Assembly (NCBI GenBank): GCA_937890005.1
Contig: CALBZA010000021.1
Location: 1-40,802, forward strand
Length of the DNA: 40,802 bases
Direction of reading: 5' to 3'
DNA from: an uncultured Verrucomicrobia subdivision 3 bacterium
Lineage (GTDB): Bacteria > Verrucomicrobiota > Verrucomicrobiia > Limisphaerales > DASXHY01
Made by a program: the position numbers and the translations under genes. Positions 24,550 through 32,228 of this stretch are shown one piece after another. The notes beneath the pieces were generated by a model. It did not search any database. It was not told the origin of the DNA and saw nothing but the letters and a program-made list of their open reading frames with translations. Numbering within the stretch: the first letter of the stretch is position 1; the number at the start of each line of letters is the position of its first letter.

Positions 24550-25760
24550 CGCACCGCGGCAGTTTGCGGCGCTTCAACCAGCCGCGCAAACATTCGTTCC
24601 AGTCCGTCGATGTATTGCTCGAATCCAAATCGCTCCCGAGCGATGCGCCTTCCATTCTCGCCCATGCGTCGCGCCAAATCTTTGTCGGTGAGCAATTGAT
24701 CGATGCGTTGCGCGAAGGTGTTCCGATCCATCCACGGAACAAGAAATCCGTTCTGACCGTCGAACAGCCATTCGCGAATGCCACCGGCGTCGAATGCCAC
24801 CACCGGCACGCCGAACCGCATTGCTTCCAATCCCACCGCACCGAAGGGTTCGGGCCAGACCGAGCTGACGACCGCGACCGATGCGTCGCCGTAAAATTCG
24901 GCGACTTTGTCAGACGGAACATAACCGGTGAACTGAACGCGATCACCCAGCCCGAGTTTCTGCGCGAGTTGTTCGCAATGCGCCCGATGACTGCCGTCGC
25001 CGACGATGATGCACTCAAATGAAGATCGAACTCGCGTCAACGCTTCAAGAAGCACATCCACGCCTTTGCCGCGAATGATCTGGCCGGTGTAAAGAATCCG
25101 GTTGCGACTGCTGAACGTGCTTTGCGGATGCGTTTCCGTGCTGCGCGGCACCGGCGCATGAACCTCGATTCGCGCCGGATGAAATCCATTTCGCAGCAGT
25201 TCTGTTCGCATGAAGTCCGTCGCGACGACCATGCGGGCAAATCGCCGGTTCAGTTCAAGTTCTCTGCGTTTGGCGGAAAAGCTCATCCAGCGGAACGGAA
25301 AACGTCCACCTCGATTTCGCGCGATCACCGCTCCGCACGGAAACACACATCGCCAGCCTGCCGCACCCGAGCAAATCTTTCGCGACAGCGGGAAATATTT
25401 GTAACTGCGCATGCAGTAGAGGTCGTGGTCGTGAACCATTCGAACCACGGGAATTTCCGAAGCCACCAAAGCCTTCAGCACCGACAATTCCGCCATCTTG
25501 TGAATGTAGATTGCGTCGGGATGAAACCTCACCACGGCATTGCGGACAGCGTCCCCGCCGCTGCTGCCAGGAGCGAATCGCGATTCGAACAACTCGTTCC
25601 AGCGGGATTCGTCTTTGCCCGTGCCCGGTCCGTGGAGGATGGCGACGTCATGACCGCGGGCTTTGAGTTCAACGGCGGTGAGATAGAGGTTCACCTCCGC
25701 GCCGGCCATTGCTCCAAAACGATCGTGAACAAAGAGAATTCGCATGCGAGCGGGAATCAT
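24546..25760 (-). CDS. Glycosyltransferase family 4 (GT-B)
   Basis: A 404-residue GT-B enzyme. The N-terminal Rossmann domain (MRILFVHDRFGAMAGAEVNLYL) binds the acceptor. The C-terminal domain has the GT4 donor-binding features: RILYTGQIIRGKGVDVLLEAL, FECIIVGDGSHRAH, RVQFTGYVPSDKVAEFY and the E-x7-E motif in PEPFGAVGLEAMRFGVPVVAFDAGGIREWLFDGQNG. A cysteine-rich loop (CSGAAGWRCVFPC) is unusual. It is the first gene of the cluster; a second ATG five codons in is also possible. It is cytoplasmic or membrane-peripheral. The donor and acceptor sugars are not deducible. Confidence 0.92.
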   Translation of the reverse strand: MIPARMRILFVHDRFGAMAGAEVNLYLTAVELKARGHDVAILHGPGTGKDESRWNELFESRFAPGSSGGDAVRNAVVRFHPDAIYIHKMAELSVLKALVASEIPVVRMVHDHDLYCMRSYKYFPLSRKICSGAAGWRCVFPCGAVIARNRGGRFPFRWMSFSAKRRELELNRRFARMVVATDFMRTELLRNGFHPARIEVHAPVPRSTETHPQSTFSSRNRILYTGQIIRGKGVDVLLEALTRVRSSFECIIVGDGSHRAHCEQLAQKLGLGDRVQFTGYVPSDKVAEFYGDASVAVVSSVWPEPFGAVGLEAMRFGVPVVAFDAGGIREWLFDGQNGFLVPWMDRNTFAQRIDQLLTDKDLARRMGENGRRIARERFGFEQYIDGLERMFARLVEAPQTAAVR

Positions 25761-25835
25761 TCTCAGGGAAGCGCCCGAAGCAACAAGTGGGAAAATGCCG
25801 TAGGCGCGAAGACAGTCGAGAATCTTCGCCGTGGA

Positions 25836-26687
25836 TCAAAGAGCGGAATCTGACTTCGCCGGATCAACCAGCTGGAGGAACTTTTCAATGCCGGCAACAA
25901 ACGCCTCCTGGTCGGCAAGCGGGTCGTTGTGTCCGCCTTGAAGTTCGCAGAACAGCTTCGGTTCGCGCGCCGCGGTAAAATTCCGCTCGCTGTGCTGGAA
26001 GCGGATCAGGCCGTCGTCGCGACTGTGCATCACCAGAACAGGAATCGAAAGCTGAGGAAGCTTTCGGATCGTGTCGTAACGGATGCTTCCGAGCAATCGG
26101 ACCGGTAGCCACGGAAACAGCTCCGCTCCGATGTCGGGAAGACTGGTGAAGGTGCTTTGAAGCACCAGACCGCCTAGAGTTTCGCGAAGGCAAAGTTCGG
26201 TCGCGACACCGCCACCCAGCGATTCGCCATGAGCGATGATGTGCTTTACTTCAAATCCCTTGTTCCTAAGCCACTGATATGCCGCCTGCGCGTCGAGGTA
26301 CGTGCCTTGTTCAGAGGGACGACCTTCGCTCAGTCCGTAGCCGCGATAATCGAATACGAACACGTTCAGACCCATTCCACGCAACACAGAGCAGACATCG
26401 ACGCGATGGCTGATGTTGCCACCGTTGCCATGGCAGAGAAGCACTGCGAGATGGCGTCGCGTACTGTTGGTGGGCGCCGGAAAGAACCAGCCGTTCAACT
26501 GGACATTGTCCCGCGTCCGAAAAAAGACGTCCTCCGAAGGACCCGCAAACTCCCGCACTGCGACGTCCACGTTGCGGCTCGGATGATAAGTTTGTCTGTG
26601 TTCGTACCAGCGGAACAGCATAAGAACGATCGTGAAACCGATGATGGCCCGGATCAGTATTCCAATCCATCGGCGGGATCTCTTCAT
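25836..26687 (-). CDS. Membrane-anchored alpha/beta hydrolase (BEM46/YfhR-like)
   Basis: 283 residues. An N-terminal helix (WIGILIRAIIGFTIVLMLF, about 7-25) anchors the protein, facing the periplasm by positive-inside. The alpha/beta-hydrolase core has the oxyanion motif CHGNGGN, the nucleophile elbow HGESLGGG (Ser), the acid VLVMHSRDDGLI (Asp) and the histidine LQGGHNDPL. This is the layout of the DUF/BEM46 group of serine hydrolases whose substrates are mostly unknown. The frame extends 24 codons upstream, but the ATG at 26687 gives a compact anchor. It is followed at 25806-25829 by a 7-bp stem-loop without a T-run. Confidence 0.85.
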   Translation of the reverse strand: MKRSRRWIGILIRAIIGFTIVLMLFRWYEHRQTYHPSRNVDVAVREFAGPSEDVFFRTRDNVQLNGWFFPAPTNSTRRHLAVLLCHGNGGNISHRVDVCSVLRGMGLNVFVFDYRGYGLSEGRPSEQGTYLDAQAAYQWLRNKGFEVKHIIAHGESLGGGVATELCLRETLGGLVLQSTFTSLPDIGAELFPWLPVRLLGSIRYDTIRKLPQLSIPVLVMHSRDDGLIRFQHSERNFTAAREPKLFCELQGGHNDPLADQEAFVAGIEKFLQLVDPAKSDSAL

Positions 26688-26768
26688 GCGGCGGACTTTG
26701 CCACGACGGAGTGCGATTGGCGAGCCTGCGGACTTGATCGCCGGCAACCTGGAAATCATTCTTCATGC

Positions 26769-26942
26769 ATGCCCGCGGACAATGATTCTGAGGCCTGCCC
26801 GATTTCCGGAGGAACCGACGACGGAAACGTCGGCGAGTATTGGCGCTGGTGTCCGCGTTGCGGTCATGAACTGCACAATGAAAAGTGCAAGCTGCGCTGC
26901 CCGCGCTGCCATTACTTCATGAGTTGCTCGGATTTTGATTAA
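26769..26942 (+). CDS. 57-residue zinc-ribbon protein
   Basis: A short gene, ATG at 26769 to TAA. After an acidic N-terminal tail the C-terminal half reads WCPRCGHELHNEKCKLRCPR and then CHYFMSCSDFD: paired CxxC knuckles with two extra cysteines, ideal for one zinc ribbon. I recall similar small proteins with CPRCGHELHN...CKLxCPxCGYFxSCSDF from several bacterial phyla, though I cannot verify this here. It lies divergently upstream of the alpha/beta hydrolase gene, with its start 82 bp from that one. The function is unknown; such ribbons bind nucleic acid or protein. The codon pattern and knuckle spacing make this a real gene despite its size. Confidence 0.75.
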   Translation: MPADNDSEACPISGGTDDGNVGEYWRWCPRCGHELHNEKCKLRCPRCHYFMSCSDFD

Positions 26943-27097
26943 CCCCGTTGGCACCGAGCACCTGGAAGTTCAAAAACGCCACCGCACCCTTCACCTGCCT
27001 CGAGTTCATGCGATCCGGCTTTGCGCGAACTCACTTTTTTCGGGATGTACTCCGGATCATGGTTTAGGCTCCTGCGGCATTCAACGAAAGGAATTTC

Positions 27098-27997
27098 ATG
27101 AAGATTGGTTTTGTCGGCGTTGGACGAATGGGCGCAAACATGGCGCGTCGCCTGAAAGACTGCGGATTTGAGATCGCGGCGGTTTATGACGTGAACTCCG
27201 CAGCGGCGCAATCTCTTGCCGGCGAACTGGCAACCATTGCAGCGGAGGACTTGCGAACGGTCACACGATTGTCGGACGCAGTCATCACCGTGGTGACCGA
27301 TGACAAGTCGATGAAGTCGATCTACACCGGCGGTTTGCTGGTTCGTGCGAAGGGAAAGCTGTTCATCAATTGCGCGACGGTTTCACCGGCAATTCATGTC
27401 TGGGTGGAATCCAAGGCGGAAAAGGCCGGCGCACAATCGTTGGAGGCCTGCATGGCATCGAGCATTCCGCAGGCACGCGACGGCTCGCTTTACCTGATGT
27501 GCGGCGGCAAACAGGAGGCGTTCGAACGCGCGAAACCGATTCTGGAAAAGCTCGGCTCGAACGTGCGCTATATCGGAGCGGCCGGACAGGCCGCGCAGTT
27601 GAAAGCCTTGGTGAACATGGTCATGAACATCAACACTGCCGGGCTGGCGGAGGGATTGGCGGTGGCGGATGCCCTCGGACTCGATCTCGGCGTGGTGCGC
27701 GAGGTTTTTTCGCAAACCGGCGCGAATTCCCGCGTGCTTCAGACCGATGGCGAAGACATGCAGAACCGCGAGCATTCGTGCTTCTTTTCGGCGGCGCATG
27801 CAGCCAAGGATTCCGGCATCGCATTGAAGCTCGGCAAATCACAGGGTCTGACCCTTCCGCTGGCAACAGCGACAAAGAAGCAATTCGACCTCATGGTGGA
27901 AAAAGGACTGGGCGACCTCGATAAATCCGGCGTGGCAGAACTGACCTTCAAAGGCAGGGGTCCGGCCGGGGGAAGTGAGCCCAACGCGGAGGCTTGA
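27098..27997 (+). CDS. 3-hydroxyisobutyrate dehydrogenase-family NAD(P) reductase
   Basis: 299 residues of the beta-hydroxyacid dehydrogenase family (HIBADH, tartronate-semialdehyde reductase, glyoxylate/succinic-semialdehyde reductase). Rossmann motif GFVGVGRMGANMARRL at residues 4-19, a conserved VDAxxSG-like segment here read as EACMASSIPQARDGSLYLMCGG, catalytic lysine in QLKALVNMVMNIN, and a helical C-terminal domain (GANSRVLQ, FSAAHAAKDSGIALKLG). It reversibly oxidises short beta-hydroxy acids with NAD(P). The substrate is not determinable. A strong ribosome binding site, GAAAGGA at 27086-27092, precedes the ATG. The C-terminal tail (KGRGPAGGSEPNAEA) is extra to the family. Confidence 0.88.
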   Translation: MKIGFVGVGRMGANMARRLKDCGFEIAAVYDVNSAAAQSLAGELATIAAEDLRTVTRLSDAVITVVTDDKSMKSIYTGGLLVRAKGKLFINCATVSPAIHVWVESKAEKAGAQSLEACMASSIPQARDGSLYLMCGGKQEAFERAKPILEKLGSNVRYIGAAGQAAQLKALVNMVMNINTAGLAEGLAVADALGLDLGVVREVFSQTGANSRVLQTDGEDMQNREHSCFFSAAHAAKDSGIALKLGKSQGLTLPLATATKKQFDLMVEKGLGDLDKSGVAELTFKGRGPAGGSEPNAEA

Positions 27998-28109
27998 TCC
28001 TCAACCGGCATGACCGAATTTCAAAAACGAATCTGAACATGACATTTCAAACAATGCACCCGGCATCGACCGCGTTTGCTTTCAACTTCGGCACAGCTAA
28101 TTTCCCGTC

Positions 28110-29300
28110 GTGAACAACGAGTTTTCCATAGCGGCACACTGGTCGGATGACTTCGACGAAACGGCACTTCAAAAATGGGCCGCGGAAGTTCGTTCACATC
28201 TTCGTGCGGATCATGTCGATCTCGGACTTGTCTTCATTGCACCGCGGTTCTTTGACAGCGCCCGGCAGATTCTGGAGATTCTTCGTGTCCATGCGCGCAT
28301 TCCCCTGCTGATCGGCTGTTCCAGCCAGGCATTGATCAGCGGCGGAGACGAAATCGAGCAGAACGCCGGAATCACGCTTGGGCTTTACGCATTGCCGGGG
28401 GCGCAGTTGAAGGCGGTTTATTTCACGCAGGAACAGGTGGAGGAGGCGAATGGTCCGGGCTACTGGCGGTTGGAAACAGGCATCGAGCCCGAACAGACCA
28501 ATGGCTGGCTGGCGTTCATCGATCCGTTTCATCTCGACAGCGAATCGTGGCTGCGGGGATGGAACGAAGCTTACGCGCCACTGCCGGTGACCGGCGGCCT
28601 GGCGAGCGGCGAGTTCAGCGAACAACGCACGCAGGTTTACTTGAACGGCGATGTTTTCGAAGAAGGCGGCGTGGCGCTGTCGGTCGGCGGCGACATAAGT
28701 CTCGCAAGCGTCATTTCGCAGGGCTGCACACCCATCGGCGAGACCTGGACCCTGACCAAGGTCGATCAGAACATCATTCACCAGATTGGAAACCGTCCCG
28801 CATACGAGGTTCTTGCCGAAACCTACAGCCAGCTGAGTCCCGCCGAGCAGCGTGTCGCCCGCGGCAATCTTTTCATCGGACTGGTCGTGAATGAATACCT
28901 GGAAGACTTTCATCGCGGCGATTTTCTGATCCGAAACCTGCTCGATGCCGATCCGAACACGGGCAGCATCGCCGTCGGAGCGTTTCCGCGATTGGGCCAG
29001 ACGGTTCAGTTTCAACGCCGTTCAGCGGCGGCTGCGATGGAAGACATGACCGAGTTGCTGGCGCGTGCTGGAAAGCGGCTTGAAGGAAAAACGATTTACG
29101 GTGCCTGCCTTTGCAGCTGCAACGGGCGTGGCGAAAATTTGTTCGGCCGCCCCAACCACGACGCCGGCAGCGTGCAGAATCAGTTTGGCCCGATTGGACT
29201 GGCGGGATTTTTCTGCAATGGAGAAATCGGACCCGTGGGCGAGAAAAGTTTTCTGCACGGCTTCACAGCCTCGCTCGCTTTGTTCGTGAAGAAGGATTGA
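28110..29300 (+). CDS. FIST-domain sensory protein (stand-alone)
   Basis: 396 residues with an N-terminal FIST domain (about 30-220; DLGLVFIAPRFFDSARQILEIL, IPLLIGCSSQALISGG) and a C-terminal FIST_C domain (about 225-380; NLFIGLVVNEYLED, FLIRNLLDADPNTGSIAVG, ACLCSCNGRGENLFGRPNHD). FIST domains are small-ligand (possibly amino-acid) sensors often fused to kinases or methyl-accepting domains; here there is no output domain, so it may signal through a partner. The start is GTG at 28110; no better ATG lies nearby. It sits alone, convergent with the SBF-like transporter, whose stop is 23 bp away. Confidence 0.85.
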   Translation: MNNEFSIAAHWSDDFDETALQKWAAEVRSHLRADHVDLGLVFIAPRFFDSARQILEILRVHARIPLLIGCSSQALISGGDEIEQNAGITLGLYALPGAQLKAVYFTQEQVEEANGPGYWRLETGIEPEQTNGWLAFIDPFHLDSESWLRGWNEAYAPLPVTGGLASGEFSEQRTQVYLNGDVFEEGGVALSVGGDISLASVISQGCTPIGETWTLTKVDQNIIHQIGNRPAYEVLAETYSQLSPAEQRVARGNLFIGLVVNEYLEDFHRGDFLIRNLLDADPNTGSIAVGAFPRLGQTVQFQRRSAAAAMEDMTELLARAGKRLEGKTIYGACLCSCNGRGENLFGRPNHDAGSVQNQFGPIGLAGFFCNGEIGPVGEKSFLHGFTASLALFVKKD

Positions 29301-29323
29301 GAAGTTCGATGTCAGGTTGATGT

Positions 29324-30364
29324 TCATTCCGGCTGCTTCGCCCAGTGATTGGCGAAGATTCCGTTCACCAGCAGCTGCAGCGGATGATAAAACATGATCG
29401 GAAGCAGGATCAGCGAAAGATCCGTTCGCCGGCCGAAAATCAGAATCGCGAGCGGAACGCCCATCGCCAGGGTTTTCTTCACGGAACAAAAGTACGCGGC
29501 AATCTTGTCTCCACGGTTGAGCTTGAGAATCCGGCAGGCGGCGAACACGAGAGCAGACATGATCCCGAAGAGCAAAACCGTTCCGACCAGAACCTGCGCC
29601 GTCAGCACCGCACCAAACTGCTGCCAGATGCGTTCCTGAACGGAATCGCAAAAAGCGGTGTAAACGATGAACACGATCACCGCATTACTGATTCGGGTGG
29701 TCCATGCTTTATGGGCATCCACCTGCCGATGCACATAACGCCGGAGAAACATTCCAACGAAAAATGGCACCAGCGTCAGCAATGTGATCTTCACGAGCAG
29801 CGGCCCGATCGGCGTCGATTGCCCGGTGGTGTGCATCAACAGTTGCACGAGCAGGGGCGTGATGAAAACACCGAGGATGTTCGACAACGCCGCATTGAAC
29901 AGCGCACCCGCGGTATTTCCATGCGCCACCGCAGTAAGCACGACTGAAGTGGAAATGGTGGACGGCAGAACGCAGAGGAACAGAAATCCCGATCGGATGG
30001 CGTCCGGCTCCGATTTCCAAATCAACGGCGCACCCAGATGAAACATGACGCCGACCAGCGGAAAGATCACGAATGTGAACAATTGAATGGTCACATGCAG
30101 CCGCCAGTTTCCCGCGCTGCTCTTCACTTTCTCGAACGCGAGTGACAGTCCCTGAAGGAAGAGAATCAGTGCAATGCCGGCGTTCCCCGCGATGTCTGCG
30201 TGAAGGATTCCGTCACGTGAACCGGGTTTCGGAAACAGAAAGGCCAGCCCGACCGCCGCAAACAGCGCGAGCACGAATCCGTTGCTCCGAATCCAATGCA
30301 CTTTTGCCGGAGGCGAAGGTACGCGGTCCCGTTTCAGGTCTGACAAATTTTCACGTTTGTTCAC
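29324..30364 (-). CDS. Bile acid:sodium symporter-like transporter (SBF-like)
   Basis: 346 residues, about ten hydrophobic helices, of the SBF-like/CPA superfamily group (PF13593 type, YfeH-like). It has a cytoplasmic N-terminal tail and conserved crossed-helix segments (VLPSTISTSVVLTAVAHGNTAGALFNAALSN broken by a turn; YFCSVKKTLAMGVPLAI). Members are secondary transporters of organic anions or sodium symporters; the substrate is unknown. It is convergent with the FIST gene and separated from ureG by 119 bp. No evidence ties it to urea or nickel. Confidence 0.88.
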   Translation of the reverse strand: MNKRENLSDLKRDRVPSPPAKVHWIRSNGFVLALFAAVGLAFLFPKPGSRDGILHADIAGNAGIALILFLQGLSLAFEKVKSSAGNWRLHVTIQLFTFVIFPLVGVMFHLGAPLIWKSEPDAIRSGFLFLCVLPSTISTSVVLTAVAHGNTAGALFNAALSNILGVFITPLLVQLLMHTTGQSTPIGPLLVKITLLTLVPFFVGMFLRRYVHRQVDAHKAWTTRISNAVIVFIVYTAFCDSVQERIWQQFGAVLTAQVLVGTVLLFGIMSALVFAACRILKLNRGDKIAAYFCSVKKTLAMGVPLAILIFGRRTDLSLILLPIMFYHPLQLLVNGIFANHWAKQPE

Positions 30365-30483
30365 AAAACAATCCCGCGAAGGATCGCTGCCCGCCGGAAA
30401 AAATCAACGCACGGACGTAATCAAAACGAACGAACGTTCCCTAAAGAAAAGCTGAAGCGGCCGTCGCCGGGGTTCTCGCCAGA

Positions 30484-31185
30484 TCAATGCGGCACACCGG
30501 TCGCATGCTGCCAGGCGTGGACGATGTGGTCGATGATCTCGTCCACACCGACGCCATGTTTCACCTGCGCGAAGACAAATGGGCCGGAGCCGCGCATTTT
30601 TTTGGTGTCCTGTTCCATCACCTTGAGATCCGCGCCCACAGCCGGAGCCAGGTCGGTTTTGTTGATGACAAGAAGATCGGATTGCGTGATGCCGGGTCCA
30701 CCTTTGCGCGGGATTTTGTCGCCGCCTGAGACGTCGATGACCTGGATCGTGAAATCTGCCAGCTCCCGGCTGAAACAGGCTGCGAGGTTGTCGCCGCCGG
30801 ATTCGATGAAGAGCAGTTGCGGCTTGAACTTCGCGTGCAATTCCTCGAGCGCGAGCAGGTTGGCGGAGATGTCCTCACGAATCGCGGCGTGCGGGCAGCC
30901 GCCGGTTTCGACGGCGCGGATGCGTTCGGCGGGTAGTGCGTTGTGTGTCGTCAGAAACTCGCCGTCCTCTTTCGTGAAGATGTCGTTGGTGACGGCGGCG
31001 ATGTTCATGCGGTCGCGCAGCTTGAGACAAAGCTGGAGCATGAGTGCCGTTTTTCCACTGCCGACCGGGCCGCCGACACCGACCGTGAACGCGCGCTGGT
31101 TGAAGTCGCGGTCCAGCGGCAGTTCGCGTTCGTGGAAATGTCCGGGGCTGTCAGCGTGTCCGTGTTGATGAAGAAGAATGCGCAT
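30484..31185 (-). CDS. ureG: Urease accessory GTPase UreG
   Basis: The SIMIBI GTPase that drives nickel insertion into urease. Walker A GVGGPVGSGKTAL, the metal-site CPH in ETGGCPHAAIREDI, LLFIESGGDNL, VSGGDKIPRKGGPGI and VINKTDL are all present. The ATG at 31185 is chosen: the frame runs on to 31227, but that part (ELGIWILI) is encoded by the repeat upstream. The true N-terminus MRILLHQHGHADSPGHFHER carries five histidines, likely nickel-binding. It is the last gene of the operon ureD-AB-C-F-G. No ureE is present. Confidence 0.95.
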   Translation of the reverse strand: MRILLHQHGHADSPGHFHERELPLDRDFNQRAFTVGVGGPVGSGKTALMLQLCLKLRDRMNIAAVTNDIFTKEDGEFLTTHNALPAERIRAVETGGCPHAAIREDISANLLALEELHAKFKPQLLFIESGGDNLAACFSRELADFTIQVIDVSGGDKIPRKGGPGITQSDLLVINKTDLAPAVGADLKVMEQDTKKMRGSGPFVFAQVKHGVGVDEIIDHIVHAWQHATGVPH

Positions 31186-31202
31186 AGATTGGTGGGGTAG
31201 AA

Positions 31203-31340
31203 TCAAAATCCAAATTCCAAGTTCCAAGTCTCAAAGAAACTCCAGTCGCCAAATCCCGAGTTCCTGTGCCGGACACCGTCGAGCCCTCATAGCTTGATGC
31301 TTGAACGTTCTTTGGAACTTGGAATTTGGAATTTTCAAAA
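31203..31340. repeat. Palindromic repeat between ureF and ureG
   Basis: A perfect 19-bp inverted repeat, TCCAAATTCCAAGTTCCAA at 31209-31227 and its complement at 31312-31330, with a loop of 84 nt. The arm itself is built from tandem CCAAATT/CCAAGTT near-heptamers. It occupies most of the ureF-ureG spacer and would fold as a long hairpin in the operon mRNA. Confidence 0.88.
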
Positions 31341-31355
31341 TGAAATTTTCGAAAC

Positions 31356-32228
31356 TCAGCTCTGGAACAGTCGTGAATACAGCCGGTCCTGCGCGCCCTG
31401 CCAGAGATCGAGCAGCGGGGCCGTTTGCGCGAGATCGTCGAGCGTCAGTGACTCACAGCGCGCGAGCATCGCATTGGCGCGCGGATAAAGGCGGTTCTGG
31501 AGAATCTGCGCCTCCATGGGGCCGATGATGTTCAGTCGCACAGCAGCGGCGAAGGTGCTGCGAAGGTGATTGAAAACAAACATCCGGCAGGTGGTTGAGC
31601 GCGAGACATTGAGATGGCGGAGGCTAGCGCCGAACACGGGAGCGAAATGGGAGTGAATTGCGGATTGCGGATTGCGGATTGCGGATTGGTTGATTTCGTT
31701 TGGCGTGGATTGGCCGTTGGCGGCAGATGGTTGGTCAGGCCGAGTAGTTGATGGTGGATTGAGAGGCGAGGGGCGATGGGCGATGGGCGATGGGCTACTG
31801 ATTGGCAATCGGCTACTGGTTATTGGCGATTTTCCGAAAACGCGTTCGACGGCACTGGCAAACGCTTTCCCCTGCAACCGGCTCGCGCGATTCGCCACAT
31901 GATTGCTTGTAAACGCGTCACAGAGTTCATCCAGTTCAACCAGGCGATCCGGCTCGTTCCATGCCGTCGTCACAAACGGCAGCGTCGCGCGTCCCAGCTG
32001 ATTCAAACCCGCTTCGACAAATGAAAGCAGCTCTTCGCGATTTCGCACTTCGCCATGCTGCCAGGCTGCTTCCAGTCCGGACGAATGCGCAAACCCGCCC
32101 GTCGGAAATGCGGAATCCACCAGTTGCCAGATGAGGAAATCATTCTCATTGCAGAGCAGAGGCGCAGAGGAAATTCTATTTGCCAGACTTTCCTCTTCAC
32201 CCGGCGTCTCTGCGTCGCTGCGGTTCAT
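31356..32228 (-). CDS. ureF: Urease accessory protein UreF, with repeat-derived insertions
   Basis: Nickel-insertion complex partner of UreD and UreG. Core motifs: LVDSAFPTGGFAHSSGLEAA, HFAPVFGASLRHL, and the GPMEAQILQNRLYP/LYSRLFQS C-terminal helices. At 290 residues it is longer than the usual about 220-230: roughly 28 residues at the N-terminus (MNRSDAETPGEEES...) come from the repeat at 32151-32228, and about 60 residues (about 135-195) before HFAPVFG come from tandem repeats at 31657-31687 and 31771-31830, giving QSAIRNPQSAIH and a Pro/Ser-rich stretch. The ATG at 32228 shares its A with the ureC TGA, so translation is coupled; a TTG one codon upstream is also open. Both insertions keep frame, and both fall where UreF can tolerate loops, so the protein may be functional. 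Confidence 0.88.
   Translation of the reverse strand: MNRSDAETPGEEESLANRISSAPLLCNENDFLIWQLVDSAFPTGGFAHSSGLEAAWQHGEVRNREELLSFVEAGLNQLGRATLPFVTTAWNEPDRLVELDELCDAFTSNHVANRASRLQGKAFASAVERVFGKSPITSSRLPISSPSPIAHRPSPLNPPSTTRPDQPSAANGQSTPNEINQSAIRNPQSAIHSHFAPVFGASLRHLNVSRSTTCRMFVFNHLRSTFAAAVRLNIIGPMEAQILQNRLYPRANAMLARCESLTLDDLAQTAPLLDLWQGAQDRLYSRLFQS
31657..31830. repeat. Heptanucleotide tandem repeats inside ureF
   Basis: ATTGCGG occurs four times in perfect tandem at 31657-31684, the same unit as in queE. About 85 bp away GGGCGAT occurs three times in tandem (31771-31791), followed by degenerate copies (GGCTACT, ATTGGCA, ATCGGCTACTG, TATTGGC) to 31828. The DNA between is also skewed to G and T. 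Together this encodes the Pro/Ser/Asn/Gln-rich insertion in UreF. Confidence 0.88.
32151..32225. repeat. Palindromic repeat covering the ureF start
   Basis: Left arm GCAGAGCAGAGGCGCAGAGG (32151-32170), right arm GCGTCTCTGCGTCGCTGCGG (32204-32223) in inverse orientation. These are imperfect complements of the ACCGCAGAGGCGCAGAG family also seen at 17531 and 33957. It lies inside the first codons of ureF. Confidence 0.75.

Noticed and set aside
31186..31227. Longer ureG start giving MELGIWILILPHQS...
   Set aside because: The extra codons are read from the palindromic repeat; the ATG at 31185 gives a normal UreG.
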